This document shows, one piece after another, positions 8,771 through 18,426 of a DNA stretch of 64,000 bases. The notes under the pieces are model-generated. The model did no database searches. It saw only the letters and a program-made list of their open reading frames with translations, and was not told where the DNA came from. Source of the DNA: Sagittula sp048553715 (GTDB lineage: Bacteria > Pseudomonadota > Alphaproteobacteria > Rhodobacterales > Rhodobacteraceae); the NCBI RefSeq assembly GCF_048553715.1, contig NZ_JBLZNC010000005.1, forward strand, positions 124,001-188,000, read 5' to 3'. A program made the position numbers and the translations under genes. Position 1 is the stretch's first letter, and each line of letters starts with the position of its first letter.

Positions 8771-10372
8771 ATGACCGTCCAAGACCTCGCCCCTGTGCGC
8801 CGCGCGCTGATTTCCGTCTCTGACAAGACCGGCCTGATTGATCTGGCCCGTGCGCTCGACGCCATGAAGATCGAGATCCTGTCCACCGGGGGGTCGGCGG
8901 CGGCGATCCGCGATGCGGGCATTCCCGTGCGCGATGTCAGCGATCTGACCGAATTCCCCGAGATGATGGACGGGCGGGTGAAGACGCTGCACCCCAAAGT
9001 GCACGGCGGTCTTCTGGCGCTGCGCGACAACGGGATGCATGTGGCGTCGATGGCGGAACATGGCATCGTGCCGATCGATTTGCTGGTGGTGAACCTCTAT
9101 CCGTTCGAGGCGGCGCTGGCGCGTGGCGCAGGCTATGACGAGATGATCGAGAACATCGACATCGGTGGCCCTGCGATGATCCGCGCCTCGGCCAAGAACC
9201 ATGCCTTTGTCACCACCGTGGTCGATGTGCAGGACTATGACGCCCTGCTGGCGGAGCTGAAATCCCACGGCGACGAGGCGCAGACATCTTACGGGTTCCG
9301 TCAGAAGATGGCCCAGATCGCCTATGCCCGCACCGGTGCCTATGACGCGGCGGTCAGCACATGGATGGCCGACGCTATCGGAGAAGAGGCACCGCGCCGT
9401 CGCGTGATCGCGGGCGAGCTGAAGCAAACCCTGCGTTACGGCGAAAACAGCCATCAGAAGGCGGCCTTCTACGTGGATGGATCGAACCGCGCCGGTGTGG
9501 CCGTGGCCGAACAGCTGCAGGGCAAGGAGCTGTCCTACAACAATTTCAACGACACCGATGCGGCGTTCGAGCTGGTGTCGGAATTCCTGCCCGATGACGG
9601 CCCAGCCTGTGCGATCATCAAGCACGCCAACCCTTGTGGCGTGGCCAAGGGTGCCACCATGAAAGAGGCCTATCAGAACGCCTTTGATTGTGACCGCACC
9701 TCGGCCTTTGGCGGGATCGTGGCGCTGAATGGTGCGCTGGACGGCGACACCGCCGAGGCGATTTCCGAGATCTTCACCGAAGTGGTCATCGCGCCCGCGA
9801 TCCATCAGGACGCCCGCGATATCTTTGCCAAGAAAAAGAACCTGCGCCTGATCCTTGCCCCCGGTCTGGCCAACACCGCAGAGGCCGGTCTGGCCTACAA
9901 ACAGGTGTCGGGTGGCATGTTGGTGCAGGACCGCGACAACGGCGCGCTGACGGTCGACGACCTGAAGGTGGTGACCAAAGTTGCCCCCACCGACGCCCAG
10001 ATGGAGGACCTGCTGTTCGCGTGGAAAGTCGCCAAACACGTCAAATCCAACGCCATCGTCTACGTGAAGGACAAGGCCACCGTGGGTGTGGGGGCAGGCC
10101 AGATGAGCCGTGTGGACAGCGCGCTGATCGCGGCCAAAAAGTCCGAGCGTATGGCCGAGGCGCTGGGCCTGCCGCAGCCGCTGACCATCGGATCGGCGGT
10201 GGCGTCGGATGCGTTCTTCCCCTTCGCGGACGGGCTGCTTGAAGCGGCGGCTGCAGGCGCGACCTGCGTGATCCAGCCGGGCGGCTCCATGCGTGACGAA
10301 GAGGTGATCAAAGCCGCCGACGATGCCGGTCTGGCCATGGTGTTCACCGGAATGCGTCATTTCCGCCACTAA
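8771..10372 (+). CDS. purH: Bifunctional AICAR transformylase / IMP cyclohydrolase PurH
   Basis: A 533-residue PurH catalysing the last two steps of IMP synthesis. The N-terminal IMP cyclohydrolase domain begins ALISVSDKTGLIDLARAL and includes STGGSAAAIRDAG and MDGRVKTLHPKVHGG. The C-terminal AICAR transformylase part includes LRYGENSHQKAAFY, KHANPCGVAKG, SAFGGIVALN and the terminal AGATCVIQPGGSMRDEEVI. It starts 18 bases after the heparinase-like gene. A UUCG-loop hairpin 72 bases downstream is a candidate terminator. Full length, no anomalies. Confidence 0.98.
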   Translation: MTVQDLAPVRRALISVSDKTGLIDLARALDAMKIEILSTGGSAAAIRDAGIPVRDVSDLTEFPEMMDGRVKTLHPKVHGGLLALRDNGMHVASMAEHGIVPIDLLVVNLYPFEAALARGAGYDEMIENIDIGGPAMIRASAKNHAFVTTVVDVQDYDALLAELKSHGDEAQTSYGFRQKMAQIAYARTGAYDAAVSTWMADAIGEEAPRRRVIAGELKQTLRYGENSHQKAAFYVDGSNRAGVAVAEQLQGKELSYNNFNDTDAAFELVSEFLPDDGPACAIIKHANPCGVAKGATMKEAYQNAFDCDRTSAFGGIVALNGALDGDTAEAISEIFTEVVIAPAIHQDARDIFAKKKNLRLILAPGLANTAEAGLAYKQVSGGMLVQDRDNGALTVDDLKVVTKVAPTDAQMEDLLFAWKVAKHVKSNAIVYVKDKATVGVGAGQMSRVDSALIAAKKSERMAEALGLPQPLTIGSAVASDAFFPFADGLLEAAAAGATCVIQPGGSMRDEEVIKAADDAGLAMVFTGMRHFRH

Positions 10373-10443
10373 AGCGGCCCGGTCCGCGGCTTCTGGCGGC
10401 GGGCTATACTTTTGAACCGCAGGGTTCGTTGTGCCTATGGTTG

Positions 10444-10472
10444 TGCGCTCCTTCGGGGGCGCATAATCTTTT
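10444..10472 (+). terminator. Candidate intrinsic terminator after purH
   Basis: Eight-base arms TGCGCTCC (10444-10451) and GGGGCGCA (10456-10463) with one G-T wobble enclose a TTCG tetraloop, followed by TAATCTTTT. The T-tract is imperfect, so termination may be partial, with read-through into lspA. Confidence 0.45.
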
Positions 10473-10571
10473 GGTAAAGATAAATCCGGCAACGATCCGC
10501 CACTAGCCCGACTTGGGTGCGCAGGGCAGGTACCGTTAGACTGGAAAAGACGTTAGAAGGCGCGGGCATTT

Positions 10572-11093
10572 ATGAGCGAGACAGCAGTGGCAGGCAAACA
10601 GCCTCATCTTTCGTCCCCCTCCATGAGACTGGTCTGGTGGGCGGCATTCTGGATCTTTGTGATCGACCAGATCACCAAGGTCTGGGTCGTGCATGTTCTG
10701 GATCTGAAAAACGTGCTGCGGCTCGAAGTGCTGCCGCCCTATCTGAATTTCCACATGGCATGGAATTACGGGATTAACTTCGGCCTGCTGGCGGGCGAAG
10801 CGCCGCTGACTCGCTGGATTTTGATCTCTGTGGCCTTGGGCATTGTGCTGTTCGTCGTGGTCTGGATGCGCCGCGAACCGCCGGGCAAGGCGGGTCTGAT
10901 CAGCGCAGGTCTGTTGATCGGCGGCGCGCTGGGCAATGTGGTGGACCGCGTGCTTTATGGCGCGGTGGCTGATTTCCTGAACATGTCCTGCTGCGGTTTC
11001 AACAATCCCTTTGCCTTTAACGTAGCCGATATCGCGATCTTTGCAGGAGCCTTGGGTCTTGTGCTGTTTCCCGGCGTGAAGCCGTCGAAATAA
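10572..11093 (+). CDS. lspA: Lipoprotein signal peptidase LspA
   Basis: A 173-residue inner-membrane aspartic peptidase that removes signal peptides from prolipoproteins. Four hydrophobic segments are visible (about residues 20-40, 77-97, 105-125 and 145-168). The catalytic Asp motifs are present: GALGNVVDRVLYGAVADFL and FNVADIAI. It begins 199 bases after purH and is followed 107 bases later by a predicted lipoprotein (DUF3035), a plausible substrate. Full length and typical. Confidence 0.96.
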   Translation: MSETAVAGKQPHLSSPSMRLVWWAAFWIFVIDQITKVWVVHVLDLKNVLRLEVLPPYLNFHMAWNYGINFGLLAGEAPLTRWILISVALGIVLFVVVWMRREPPGKAGLISAGLLIGGALGNVVDRVLYGAVADFLNMSCCGFNNPFAFNVADIAIFAGALGLVLFPGVKPSK

Positions 11094-11200
11094 AGCAGAT
11101 CGGCGGCTCGTCTCCTGTTCGCGGACGGAATGCAAAACGCCCCGTGACGCCATGCGGACAATGGGTTAGAACCATCGCGACACGAAAGTTGGAGGGTGTG

Positions 11201-11731
11201 ATGCGATCTGCGCGTCTGGCAACCGGTTTGATCCTTGGCGCATTGGCGCTGGCGGGCTGTTCGCAGTCCCGCGATGGCGTGCGCCCGCTGCACGATCTGC
11301 GCTCCAACAGCGGCGAGCCCGAAGAATTCGCCATCGTTCCCAACAAGCCGTTGACCGTGCCGGACAGCCTTGCGGCACTGCCCACCCCCACGCCGGGCGG
11401 CAGCAACCGGACGGATCAGAACCCGCAGGCCGATGCGGTCGCAGCGCTTGGGGGCAATCCCGCGCGTCTGCAGGCCGGCACCGGCATCGGGGCAGGTGAC
11501 GGGGCGCTGGTACAGCAGGCCACGCGTTTCGGCACCGATCCCGCGATCCGCCAGACATTGGCCACCGAGGATGCCGCCCTGCGCAAACGGCGTGGATTGT
11601 TCAGCTGGTCGATTGTGCCGCAGGACAATTATACAAACGCTTACCGGCGGGAAACTTTGGATCCTTATGCTTGGCTGAACCGTTATCGGCAGGCAGGGGC
11701 CAGAACGCCCGCTGCGCCTCCGGCTGAGTGA
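11201..11731 (+). CDS. DUF3035 lipoprotein, BamF-like
   Basis: A 176-residue predicted lipoprotein. The N-terminus is a lipoprotein signal (ATGLILGALALAGC), with the lipobox Cys at about residue 20, so it is expected to be lipidated after LspA processing. The mature protein contains PEEFAIVPNKPLTVPDSLAALP, the DUF3035 signature. This family has been linked to BamF, an alphaproteobacterial subunit of the outer-membrane protein assembly complex; I recall that link from the literature rather than seeing it in the sequence. The ATG at 11201 follows GGAGGGTGTG, and upstream in-frame starts add no conserved sequence. It sits between lspA and two periplasmic peptidases. Confidence 0.85.
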   Translation: MRSARLATGLILGALALAGCSQSRDGVRPLHDLRSNSGEPEEFAIVPNKPLTVPDSLAALPTPTPGGSNRTDQNPQADAVAALGGNPARLQAGTGIGAGDGALVQQATRFGTDPAIRQTLATEDAALRKRRGLFSWSIVPQDNYTNAYRRETLDPYAWLNRYRQAGARTPAAPPAE

Positions 11732-11841
11732 ACTTTCGCCGACGTCGGGTCAGAAGATCGTGATCCGCCGTGACGTGGCTTGAAGTTGGCTTGGCCTCGC
11801 GGTCCAATGGATGCGTCCGAGTAAGCAGAAAGTGACACGAC

Positions 11842-13179
11842 ATGCGCCGACTCTCTCTCGCCTTGGCCTTAGCTTTGACACCGCCCGCAGCGGTCGTCGC
11901 CAGCGCCGAAGCCCCAGTCACCAGCTTTACACTGGACAACGGGATGGAGGTCGTCGTCATCGAAGATCACCGCGCCCCCGTTGTGGAACATATGGTCTGG
12001 TATCGCGCCGGATCAGCGGATGAGCGTCGCGGCGTGTCCGGTGTGGCGCATTTTCTGGAACACCTGCTGTTCAAGGGCACCGATACGCTGGCGCCGGGCG
12101 AATTTTCCAAGGTTGTCGCCGCCAACGGTGGCTCTGACAACGCCTTCACCAGTTATGACCAGACCGCCTATCACCAACGGGTGGCGGCCGACCGTCTGGA
12201 TCTGATGATGCAGATGGAAAGCGACCGAATGGTCAATATCCGGCTTGACGATGACGATATTGCCACCGAACGGGATGTGATTCTGGAAGAGCGCAACATG
12301 CGCGTGGAAAATTCGCCCCGTGGCCTGTTTCGCGAACAAATGCAGGCGGCGCTGTATCTGAATCATCCCTATGGCACACCCATCATCGGCTGGCGCCACG
12401 AGATGGAGCAGCTTGATCTGGATGCGGCGATGACGTTCTACAAACGCTATTACGCGCCCAACAACGCCATTCTGATCGTGGCCGGCGATGTTATGCCGGA
12501 CGAGGTGCGCCGTCTCGCGGAAAAACACTACGGCCCCATTCCGGCGAACCCCGAGCTTGGCGAACGCAGCCGTCCGTCCGAGCCGCCGCAACTGGCAGAG
12601 CGTCGCATCACCTATCGTGATCCGCGCGTCTCGACCCCTTATGTGAACCGTCTCTACCTTGCGCCGGAACGCGACAGCGGGGCGCAGGAAACCGCCGCAG
12701 CGCTGACGCTGCTGGCAGAGATCTTGGGCGGGGGGCAGACCTCTGTTCTGAACCAAGCGCTACAATTCGAGCAGAAAAAGGCGGTCTATACCGCGGCCTT
12801 CTATAACTCGACCTCACTGGATAACAGCAGCTTTGGCCTGTTTGTGGTCCCCGCCGCTGGCGTCACGCTGGAGGAGGCAGAGACCGCCATGGACGATGTC
12901 GTGGCCTCCTTCATGGAAAACGGGTTTGACGAGGCGCAGCTGGAGCGGATCAAGTTCCAGATGAAAGCATCGCAGATCTACGCGCAGGACAATGTCAGCG
13001 CCTTGGCGCGGCGCTACGGAAATGCGCTGACCGCCGGTCTGACCATCGAAGACGTCAAAGCATGGCCCGATATCGTCGATGCGGTCACGGTTGATGACAT
13101 TATGGCCGCCGCCGAAATGGTCTTTGACAAACGAAAATCCGTCACGGGCTATCTGATGCCGCAGGAGGTAAGCCAATGA
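11842..13179 (+). CDS. M16 family zinc metallopeptidase, catalytic member
   Basis: A 445-residue pitrilysin-family (M16) peptidase with a signal peptide (first ~23 residues), so periplasmic. The inverted zinc motif HxxEH is intact as HFLEH at residues 70-74, and the downstream Glu lies in ERDVILEERNM. The C-terminal M16 domain begins near SRPSEPPQLAERRI. It overlaps the next M16 gene by ATGA (13176-13179), so the two are translationally coupled. In this arrangement the catalytic subunit and an inactive partner are expected to form the clamshell heterodimer. Substrates are unknown. Confidence 0.93.
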   Translation: MRRLSLALALALTPPAAVVASAEAPVTSFTLDNGMEVVVIEDHRAPVVEHMVWYRAGSADERRGVSGVAHFLEHLLFKGTDTLAPGEFSKVVAANGGSDNAFTSYDQTAYHQRVAADRLDLMMQMESDRMVNIRLDDDDIATERDVILEERNMRVENSPRGLFREQMQAALYLNHPYGTPIIGWRHEMEQLDLDAAMTFYKRYYAPNNAILIVAGDVMPDEVRRLAEKHYGPIPANPELGERSRPSEPPQLAERRITYRDPRVSTPYVNRLYLAPERDSGAQETAAALTLLAEILGGGQTSVLNQALQFEQKKAVYTAAFYNSTSLDNSSFGLFVVPAAGVTLEEAETAMDDVVASFMENGFDEAQLERIKFQMKASQIYAQDNVSALARRYGNALTAGLTIEDVKAWPDIVDAVTVDDIMAAAEMVFDKRKSVTGYLMPQEVSQ

Positions 13180-14492
13180 AGCGTTTCGTACTCGCGCTTG
13201 GTTTGATGTTGGGGGCCACTGTCGCCCATGCGGAAATCGACATCCAAGAGGTGCAAAGCCCCAAAGGGTTCAAGGCGTGGCTGGTCGAGGATCACGCCAT
13301 CCCCTTTGTTGCGCTGGAGCTGCGGTTCAAAGGCGGTGCCTCGCTTGACGAGGTGGGAAAACGGGGCGCGTCGAACCTGATGATCGGGCTGCTCGAAGAG
13401 GGCGCCGGTGATCTGGACGCACGCGGCTTTGCCGAACAGTCGGAGGCGATTGCCGCCCAGTTCGGCTATTCCATCAGCGATGATGCGGTGCAGATTTCCG
13501 CCAAATACCTGACGGAGAAGAAAGACGAATCGATTGCCTTGCTGCGGGCCTCGCTGAATGATCCGACCTTTGATCAGGCCAGCGTGGACCGTGTGCGCCA
13601 GCAGATCCTGACCAGCCTGCGGTCGGACAAGACTGACCCGGACCAGATCGCGCGCAATGCCTTTTCTGCGCAGGTCTTTGGTGATCACCCCTATGGCAGC
13701 GATTACGCGGGCACCGTTGACAGCGTACAGGCCCTGACCCGTGACGATGTGGTGACGGCATGGCGCAACGCATTGGCGCAGGACCGCGCCTATGTGGCCG
13801 CCGCCGGTGACATCACGGCCGAGGAACTGGGCGAGGTGATGGATCTGCTCTTGTCGGACTTGCCTGAAACCGGCGCGCCGCTGCCCGAACGGGTCGAGGT
13901 CGAAACCACGGCGCGCGTCACTGTGCTGCCCTTCGAGACGCCGCAATCGGTGGCTTTGTTCGGGCATCGCGGGCTGCCGCGCGATCACCCTGATTTCTTT
14001 GCCGCCTATGTGATGAACACCATCTTTGGCGAGGGCGGTTTTGAATCGCGTCTGATGACAGAGGTGCGTGAAAAGCGCGGCCTGACCTACGGCGTCTATT
14101 CCTATCTGCTGCCAAAGGATCATGCCGAACTGCTGATCGGGCAGGTGGCATCGGCCAATGACCGTATCTCCGAGGCGGTGGATGTCATTCGTGACGAATG
14201 GGCAAAGCTGGCGGAAAACGGCGTGACGCAGGCAGAGCTGACGCAGGCGCAGACCTATCTGACCGGTGCCTATGCGCTGCGGTTCGATGGCAATGGCCCG
14301 ATCGCAAAGATCCTTGTGGGCATGCAGATGGACGGGCTGACGCCGCAATACATCAACACACGCAACGACCGGATCAATGCCGTCACGCTGGAGGATATCA
14401 AACGCGTGGCCGCCGAGATCATCAAACCCGACGAGCTGACCTTTGTCGTGGTCGGTGATCCCAAGGGGCTGGATGGCGGCATCATCCACTGA
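13176..14492 (+). CDS. M16 family peptidase-like protein, non-catalytic partner
   Basis: A 438-residue M16-fold protein with a signal peptide ending near VAHA. At the position of HxxEH the sequence reads NLMIGLLEEGAG, lacking both His ligands, so zinc catalysis is not expected. The C-terminal block TEVREKRGLTYGVYSY carries the R/Y substrate-binding pair typical of the partner subunit of M16B heterodimers. Its start overlaps the stop of the catalytic M16 gene. Function inferred: substrate-binding half of a periplasmic heterodimeric peptidase. Transcription ends at the hairpin just downstream. Confidence 0.92.
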   Translation: MKRFVLALGLMLGATVAHAEIDIQEVQSPKGFKAWLVEDHAIPFVALELRFKGGASLDEVGKRGASNLMIGLLEEGAGDLDARGFAEQSEAIAAQFGYSISDDAVQISAKYLTEKKDESIALLRASLNDPTFDQASVDRVRQQILTSLRSDKTDPDQIARNAFSAQVFGDHPYGSDYAGTVDSVQALTRDDVVTAWRNALAQDRAYVAAAGDITAEELGEVMDLLLSDLPETGAPLPERVEVETTARVTVLPFETPQSVALFGHRGLPRDHPDFFAAYVMNTIFGEGGFESRLMTEVREKRGLTYGVYSYLLPKDHAELLIGQVASANDRISEAVDVIRDEWAKLAENGVTQAELTQAQTYLTGAYALRFDGNGPIAKILVGMQMDGLTPQYINTRNDRINAVTLEDIKRVAAEIIKPDELTFVVVGDPKGLDGGIIH

Positions 14493-14516
14493 CGCCTTTC
14501 ATAGCGGTGCAAAGAA

Positions 14517-14550
14517 AAAGGCTTCTGTCGCGGGACAGAAGCCTTTTGTT
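14517..14550. terminator. Bidirectional intrinsic terminator between M16 operon and dapA
   Basis: Perfect 13-bp stem: left arm 14517-14529 (AAAGGCTTCTGTC), loop GCGG 14530-14533, right arm 14534-14546. T-runs follow on the plus strand and, from the A-run at 14511-14519, also on the minus strand. It serves convergent M16 and dapA transcripts. Confidence 0.9.
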
Positions 14551-14568
14551 TCTCTGTGTGTGCCGGTT

Positions 14569-15444
14569 TTAGTTCAGCAGGCCCGCGTGGCGCAGGGCCG
14601 CGTCGATGCGGTCCTCGACAGGTTTGGTCACGGGAACCAGCGGCAGGCGCACGCTGTTCTCGCACAGGCCCAGACGGGACATGGCGTATTTCACGCCGCA
14701 CAGACCTGGTTCGGCAAAGATCGCCTGATGCAGAGGCATCAACCGGTCCTGCACTTGCAACGCGGTGGCGAAATCACCGGCCAGACAGGCGTTTTGCATC
14801 TGCGCACACAGCGCCGGTGCGACGTTGGCAGTGACAGAGATCATGCCGCGCCCGCCTTGGGCGTTGAACCCATGCGCGGTGGCGTCTTCGCCCGACAGTT
14901 GGATGAAATCGGTGCCGCAGGTCAGACGCTGTTGGCAGACCCGCGCCAGATCGCCTGTCGCATCCTTCACGCCCGCGATATGGGGCAGCTTTGACAGCTC
15001 GCCCATGGTGGCGGGGGACATGTCCACGGCTGACCGGCCGGGGATGTTGTAGATGATGATCGGCAGTTGGGCCGCGTCATGCACGGCTGTGAAATGCGCG
15101 ATCATGCCCGCCTGTGTCGGCTTGTTGTAGTAGGGGGTGACGATCAGAACGCCATCGGCGCCGACTTCGCGGGCATGCACGGCAAAGCGCACCGCCTCGT
15201 CGGTGTTGTTCGACCCTGCACCGGCAATCACCGGAATGCGGCCAGCGGCGGCTTCGACCGTGGCCTCGATGACGGCCTCATGTTCCTTGTGTGTCAGCGT
15301 GGGGCTTTCGCCGGTGGTGCCGACGGGCACCAGCCCGTGCGATCCCTGATCCACGTGCCAGTCGACCAGCTGTTTGAGCGTGGCGAAATCCACCGCGCCG
15401 TCCTTGAACGGCGTGACCAGGGCAGGCATTGATCCCTTGAACAT
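14569..15444 (-). CDS. dapA: 4-hydroxy-tetrahydrodipicolinate synthase DapA
   Basis: A 291-residue class I aldolase condensing pyruvate with aspartate semialdehyde, the first step of the diaminopimelate/lysine branch. Visible motifs: VGTTGESPTLTHKEH, YYNKPTQAG, YNIPGRSAVDM (catalytic Tyr) and IAGVKDATGDL (Schiff-base Lys). The ATG at 15444 has AAGGAG 7 bases upstream; in-frame sequence up to 15564 overlaps the divergent gene's leader and is not conserved. It is divergent from the lytic transglycosylase gene, and both serve peptidoglycan metabolism. Confidence 0.97.
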   Translation of the reverse strand: MFKGSMPALVTPFKDGAVDFATLKQLVDWHVDQGSHGLVPVGTTGESPTLTHKEHEAVIEATVEAAAGRIPVIAGAGSNNTDEAVRFAVHAREVGADGVLIVTPYYNKPTQAGMIAHFTAVHDAAQLPIIIYNIPGRSAVDMSPATMGELSKLPHIAGVKDATGDLARVCQQRLTCGTDFIQLSGEDATAHGFNAQGGRGMISVTANVAPALCAQMQNACLAGDFATALQVQDRLMPLHQAIFAEPGLCGVKYAMSRLGLCENSVRLPLVPVTKPVEDRIDAALRHAGLLN

Positions 15445-15588
15445 TTCACGCTCCTTTGCTGTGTCTTCGGGTATTGCACGTCTTGGAGGATTTCCGCCGA
15501 CCCGACGGGAATGTGTGTTGATACCAAGGCTTCGGGCGATATCCTCCGGGTTGGGTCTTTTCACTTTTCACGCGGGAAATGCAAGCCG

Positions 15589-17553
15589 ATGTCGCGCCTT
15601 CTTGCCGTTTTGCTGTTCATTGCGTTCTCTGTGGCCGCACCGGTTGCCGCTCAGGTGGGGGAGGCGGGGCAATCGTTGTCGCGTGCGATGGCCTACCTGC
15701 GCGAGGGCAACTGGGCCGCCGCCCAGATCGAGTCGCGCGGCGATGGGCAGGTCGCGGTCGATATCATTTTGTGGCACGCGTTGCGCAACGGGCGTGGTGA
15801 CGCCCGCGAAGTGCTGGATTTTCTTGACCGTCACCCCGACTGGCCGGGGCTGCCGTACTTGCGCGAAAAGGCCGAACCCATCGTTGCGGACGAGGCCACG
15901 CCCGATCAGATACAGGATTTCTTTGCCGATGCGCAGCCGCAGACCGGGGCAGGGGCGCTGGCCCTTGCGCGCAGCCATGCCGCGCGCGGCGAGGAGGGGC
16001 TGGCGCAGGCGGATATCGTTCTGGCGTGGCGCACCCTGTCGATGTCTGCGGACGAGCGGCGGGCCTTCCTTGACCAGTGGGGCGGGATTTTGACGCCACA
16101 TCACACGGCCCGTCTGGACATGGCGCTGTGGAACGGCTGGGCGCAGAACGCGCGCGGGATGCTGTCGCTTGTCGATGACGGATGGACCGCGCTGGCCGAG
16201 GCGCGCATGGGTCTGCGGGCTGCGGCAGGCAATGTGGACGGGCTGATCGCGCGGGTGCCGGAGGCGTTGCAGGATGATCCCGGCCTCGCCTATGAGCGGT
16301 TCTTTTGGCGGGTACGCAAGGGGCGGCGCGCGGACGCCATTTCGCTGCTCAACGCGCGGTCGACGTCTTTGGACAGCTTGGGCGAACCCTGGGCCTGGGC
16401 GCAGCACCGCCAAGATCTGGCCCGCCACCAGATGCAGGAAGGCGATCACAGCGGCGCCTATGACATCGCCTCCAAACACTATCTGATCGAGGGGTCGGAT
16501 TACGCGGCGCTCGAATGGCTGTCGGGGTTTCTGGCCCTGCGCTATCTGGACCAGCCGGAACAGGCTGTGACGCATTTCTCCAATTTCCTTGATGCGGTCT
16601 GGACGCCGATTTCGGTCGGGCGCGGCGGATACTGGCTGGGCCGTGCTCTGGAGGAAACCGGCGACACCATCGCAGCCAAACAGGCGTATCAGCGCGGGGC
16701 GGAATACCAGACGTCGTTCTACGGGCTTCTGGCGGCGGAACGCGGTGGCTTGCCCGTTGATCCCACCTTGGCGGGCACCGAGGATTTCGGCGACTGGCGC
16801 GAGGCCACATGGACCGGGTCCAGCGTCTTTGAGGCGGCAATCCTTTTGCTTGCAGCGGGGGAGGTGGACCTTGCCGAGCGTTTCCTGACCCATCTGGCAG
16901 AGAGCCTTGACCGCGATCAGATGGGGCGCATGGGCCAAATGCTGGCGGAGATGAAACTGCCCCATATCGGCGTCATGCTGGGCAAACGTGCGGCACAGTT
17001 CGGGATCGAACTGCCGGGGCCGTATTACGCGCTTCACCCCGAGGTTGTGGCCACCGAGTATCCGGTGCCCAAAGAGATGGTGCTGGCCATCGCCCGCCGC
17101 GAATCCGAGTTTGACCCCGAGGTGATTTCAGGTGCGGGCGCGCGGGGGTTCATGCAGTTGATGCCTGCGACCGCGCGCGAAGTGGCGGGGCAGCTTGACC
17201 TGCCCTACGACGCACAGCGGCTGTTGGTTGATCCCGCCTATAACGCCACGCTGGGCTCTGCCTATCTGGCCGGTTTGGCGCAGCGCTACGATGGCAATGC
17301 GGTGATGATGGCAGCGGCCTATAATGCGGGGCCGTCGCGCCCGGACCGCTGGATGCGTCTGTTTGGTGATCCGCGCGCCGGTGACATCGACATTATCGAC
17401 TGGATCGAGATGATCCCCTTTGACGAGACCCGCAACTATGTGATGCGGGTCACCGAAAGCCTGCCGGTCTATCGCGCGCGTCTGGGGCGTGATCCGCATC
17501 CGGTGCCGTTTACCCAAGAGCTGCTGGGCAACACCCTGCGCGCCATCGACTGA
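15589..17553 (+). CDS. slt: Soluble lytic murein transglycosylase (Slt70-like)
   Basis: A 654-residue periplasmic protein: signal peptide (MSRLLAVLLFIAFSVAAPVA), a long alpha-helical solenoid (about residues 30-480) and a C-terminal GEWL-fold SLT domain. The catalytic Glu lies in AIARRESEFDPEVISGAGA, followed by RGFMQLMPATA and MMAAAYNAGPSRPDRW, the family signature blocks. It cleaves the MurNAc-GlcNAc bond with formation of anhydroMurNAc. The start at 15589 gives the signal peptide directly; an upstream start would place 26 extra residues before it. Its stop is immediately followed by the stop of the convergent EamA gene. Confidence 0.94.
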   Translation: MSRLLAVLLFIAFSVAAPVAAQVGEAGQSLSRAMAYLREGNWAAAQIESRGDGQVAVDIILWHALRNGRGDAREVLDFLDRHPDWPGLPYLREKAEPIVADEATPDQIQDFFADAQPQTGAGALALARSHAARGEEGLAQADIVLAWRTLSMSADERRAFLDQWGGILTPHHTARLDMALWNGWAQNARGMLSLVDDGWTALAEARMGLRAAAGNVDGLIARVPEALQDDPGLAYERFFWRVRKGRRADAISLLNARSTSLDSLGEPWAWAQHRQDLARHQMQEGDHSGAYDIASKHYLIEGSDYAALEWLSGFLALRYLDQPEQAVTHFSNFLDAVWTPISVGRGGYWLGRALEETGDTIAAKQAYQRGAEYQTSFYGLLAAERGGLPVDPTLAGTEDFGDWREATWTGSSVFEAAILLLAAGEVDLAERFLTHLAESLDRDQMGRMGQMLAEMKLPHIGVMLGKRAAQFGIELPGPYYALHPEVVATEYPVPKEMVLAIARRESEFDPEVISGAGARGFMQLMPATAREVAGQLDLPYDAQRLLVDPAYNATLGSAYLAGLAQRYDGNAVMMAAAYNAGPSRPDRWMRLFGDPRAGDIDIIDWIEMIPFDETRNYVMRVTESLPVYRARLGRDPHPVPFTQELLGNTLRAID

Positions 17554-18426
17554 TCAGCCTGTGGCGGCGCGGTGTTGCCTCCACAGGGTAAACAGCCCCG
17601 CGGCCACGATCAAACCGGCGCCGATCATGACATTGGCACGCAGGGTTTCCCCGAACACCACCAGCCCCAGCGTGCTGGCAAAGACCAGTTGCAGATAGGC
17701 AAAGGGCTGGACGGCGCTGGCCTCGGCCACCTCGTAGGCGCGGATCATCAAGTAATGGCCCATCGCGCCAGACACGCACAGCGCGGCCATCCACAGCCAA
17801 TCCGTGCCGACCATCGGATTCCAGGACCACATGCCAATGGCGGTGGCGGCAAAAACACCCGTTGTGCCGGTATAAAAGAACGACGTGGCAGCGGTGTCCG
17901 TGCGCGCCACGTAGCGCGTCAGCAACGCATAGAGCGCAAACATCAGCGCCGCGCCCAGCGGGATAACCGCGTAAGGGGAAAACACGCCGCCCGACGGTTG
18001 CAGAATGATGATCACCCCGACAAAGCCCACGCCAATGGCCGCCCAGCGACGCCAGCCCACCTGTTCGCCCAGCACAGGGCCCGACAACGCAGCCACCAAC
18101 AGTGGATAGCAGGCAAAGACCGCGTGGCTTTCCACAAGGCCCAAGTAGACAAACCCCAGAACCATCACGTTGATTTCGACCACCAGCAGGATGCCGCGGA
18201 ACATCTGCAGCAGCGGGTGGCCGCTGCGGACGGCTTGTCTCAACCCGCCTTTGTGACGCGCGGCGAGCGAGATCACAAAGGCGGCAAAGAACCAGTAGCG
18301 GACCATCACTACCATCATGGTATTGTATTCGCTGGCCAGATAACGCGACAGCCCGTCCTGCAGGGCAAAAACGAAGGTCGTGGCCACCATCAACGCGATG
18401 CCTAGGCGGGTGTTCTGTTCGGTCAT
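17554..18426 (-). CDS. DMT-superfamily (EamA) transporter
   Basis: A 290-residue integral membrane protein with ten predicted hydrophobic helices arranged as two EamA repeats (about residues 8-140 and 150-285). Members export metabolites or amino acids; substrate cannot be inferred. The RGILLVVEINVMVLGFVYLG region and the repeat-end GPVLGEQVGWRRW / LGLVVFGETLRANV segments are typical of S-adenosylmethionine- or RhaT-like DMT carriers. Its ATG overlaps the stop of mnmD (ATGA at 18423-18426), so they are co-transcribed. Convergent with the lytic transglycosylase with zero spacing. Confidence 0.9.
   Translation of the reverse strand: MTEQNTRLGIALMVATTFVFALQDGLSRYLASEYNTMMVVMVRYWFFAAFVISLAARHKGGLRQAVRSGHPLLQMFRGILLVVEINVMVLGFVYLGLVESHAVFACYPLLVAALSGPVLGEQVGWRRWAAIGVGFVGVIIILQPSGGVFSPYAVIPLGAALMFALYALLTRYVARTDTAATSFFYTGTTGVFAATAIGMWSWNPMVGTDWLWMAALCVSGAMGHYLMIRAYEVAEASAVQPFAYLQLVFASTLGLVVFGETLRANVMIGAGLIVAAGLFTLWRQHRAATG

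Noticed and set aside
8636..10492. Long antisense open frame (about 600 codons) opposite purH
   Set aside because: GC-rich codon bias of purH leaves the antisense frame open; composition (His/Gly/Gln-rich) is typical of such shadows.
13176..14492. Loss of the zinc motif in the second M16 gene as a sign of decay
   Set aside because: Paired active/inactive M16B subunits are normal, and the R/Y pair and full length are kept.
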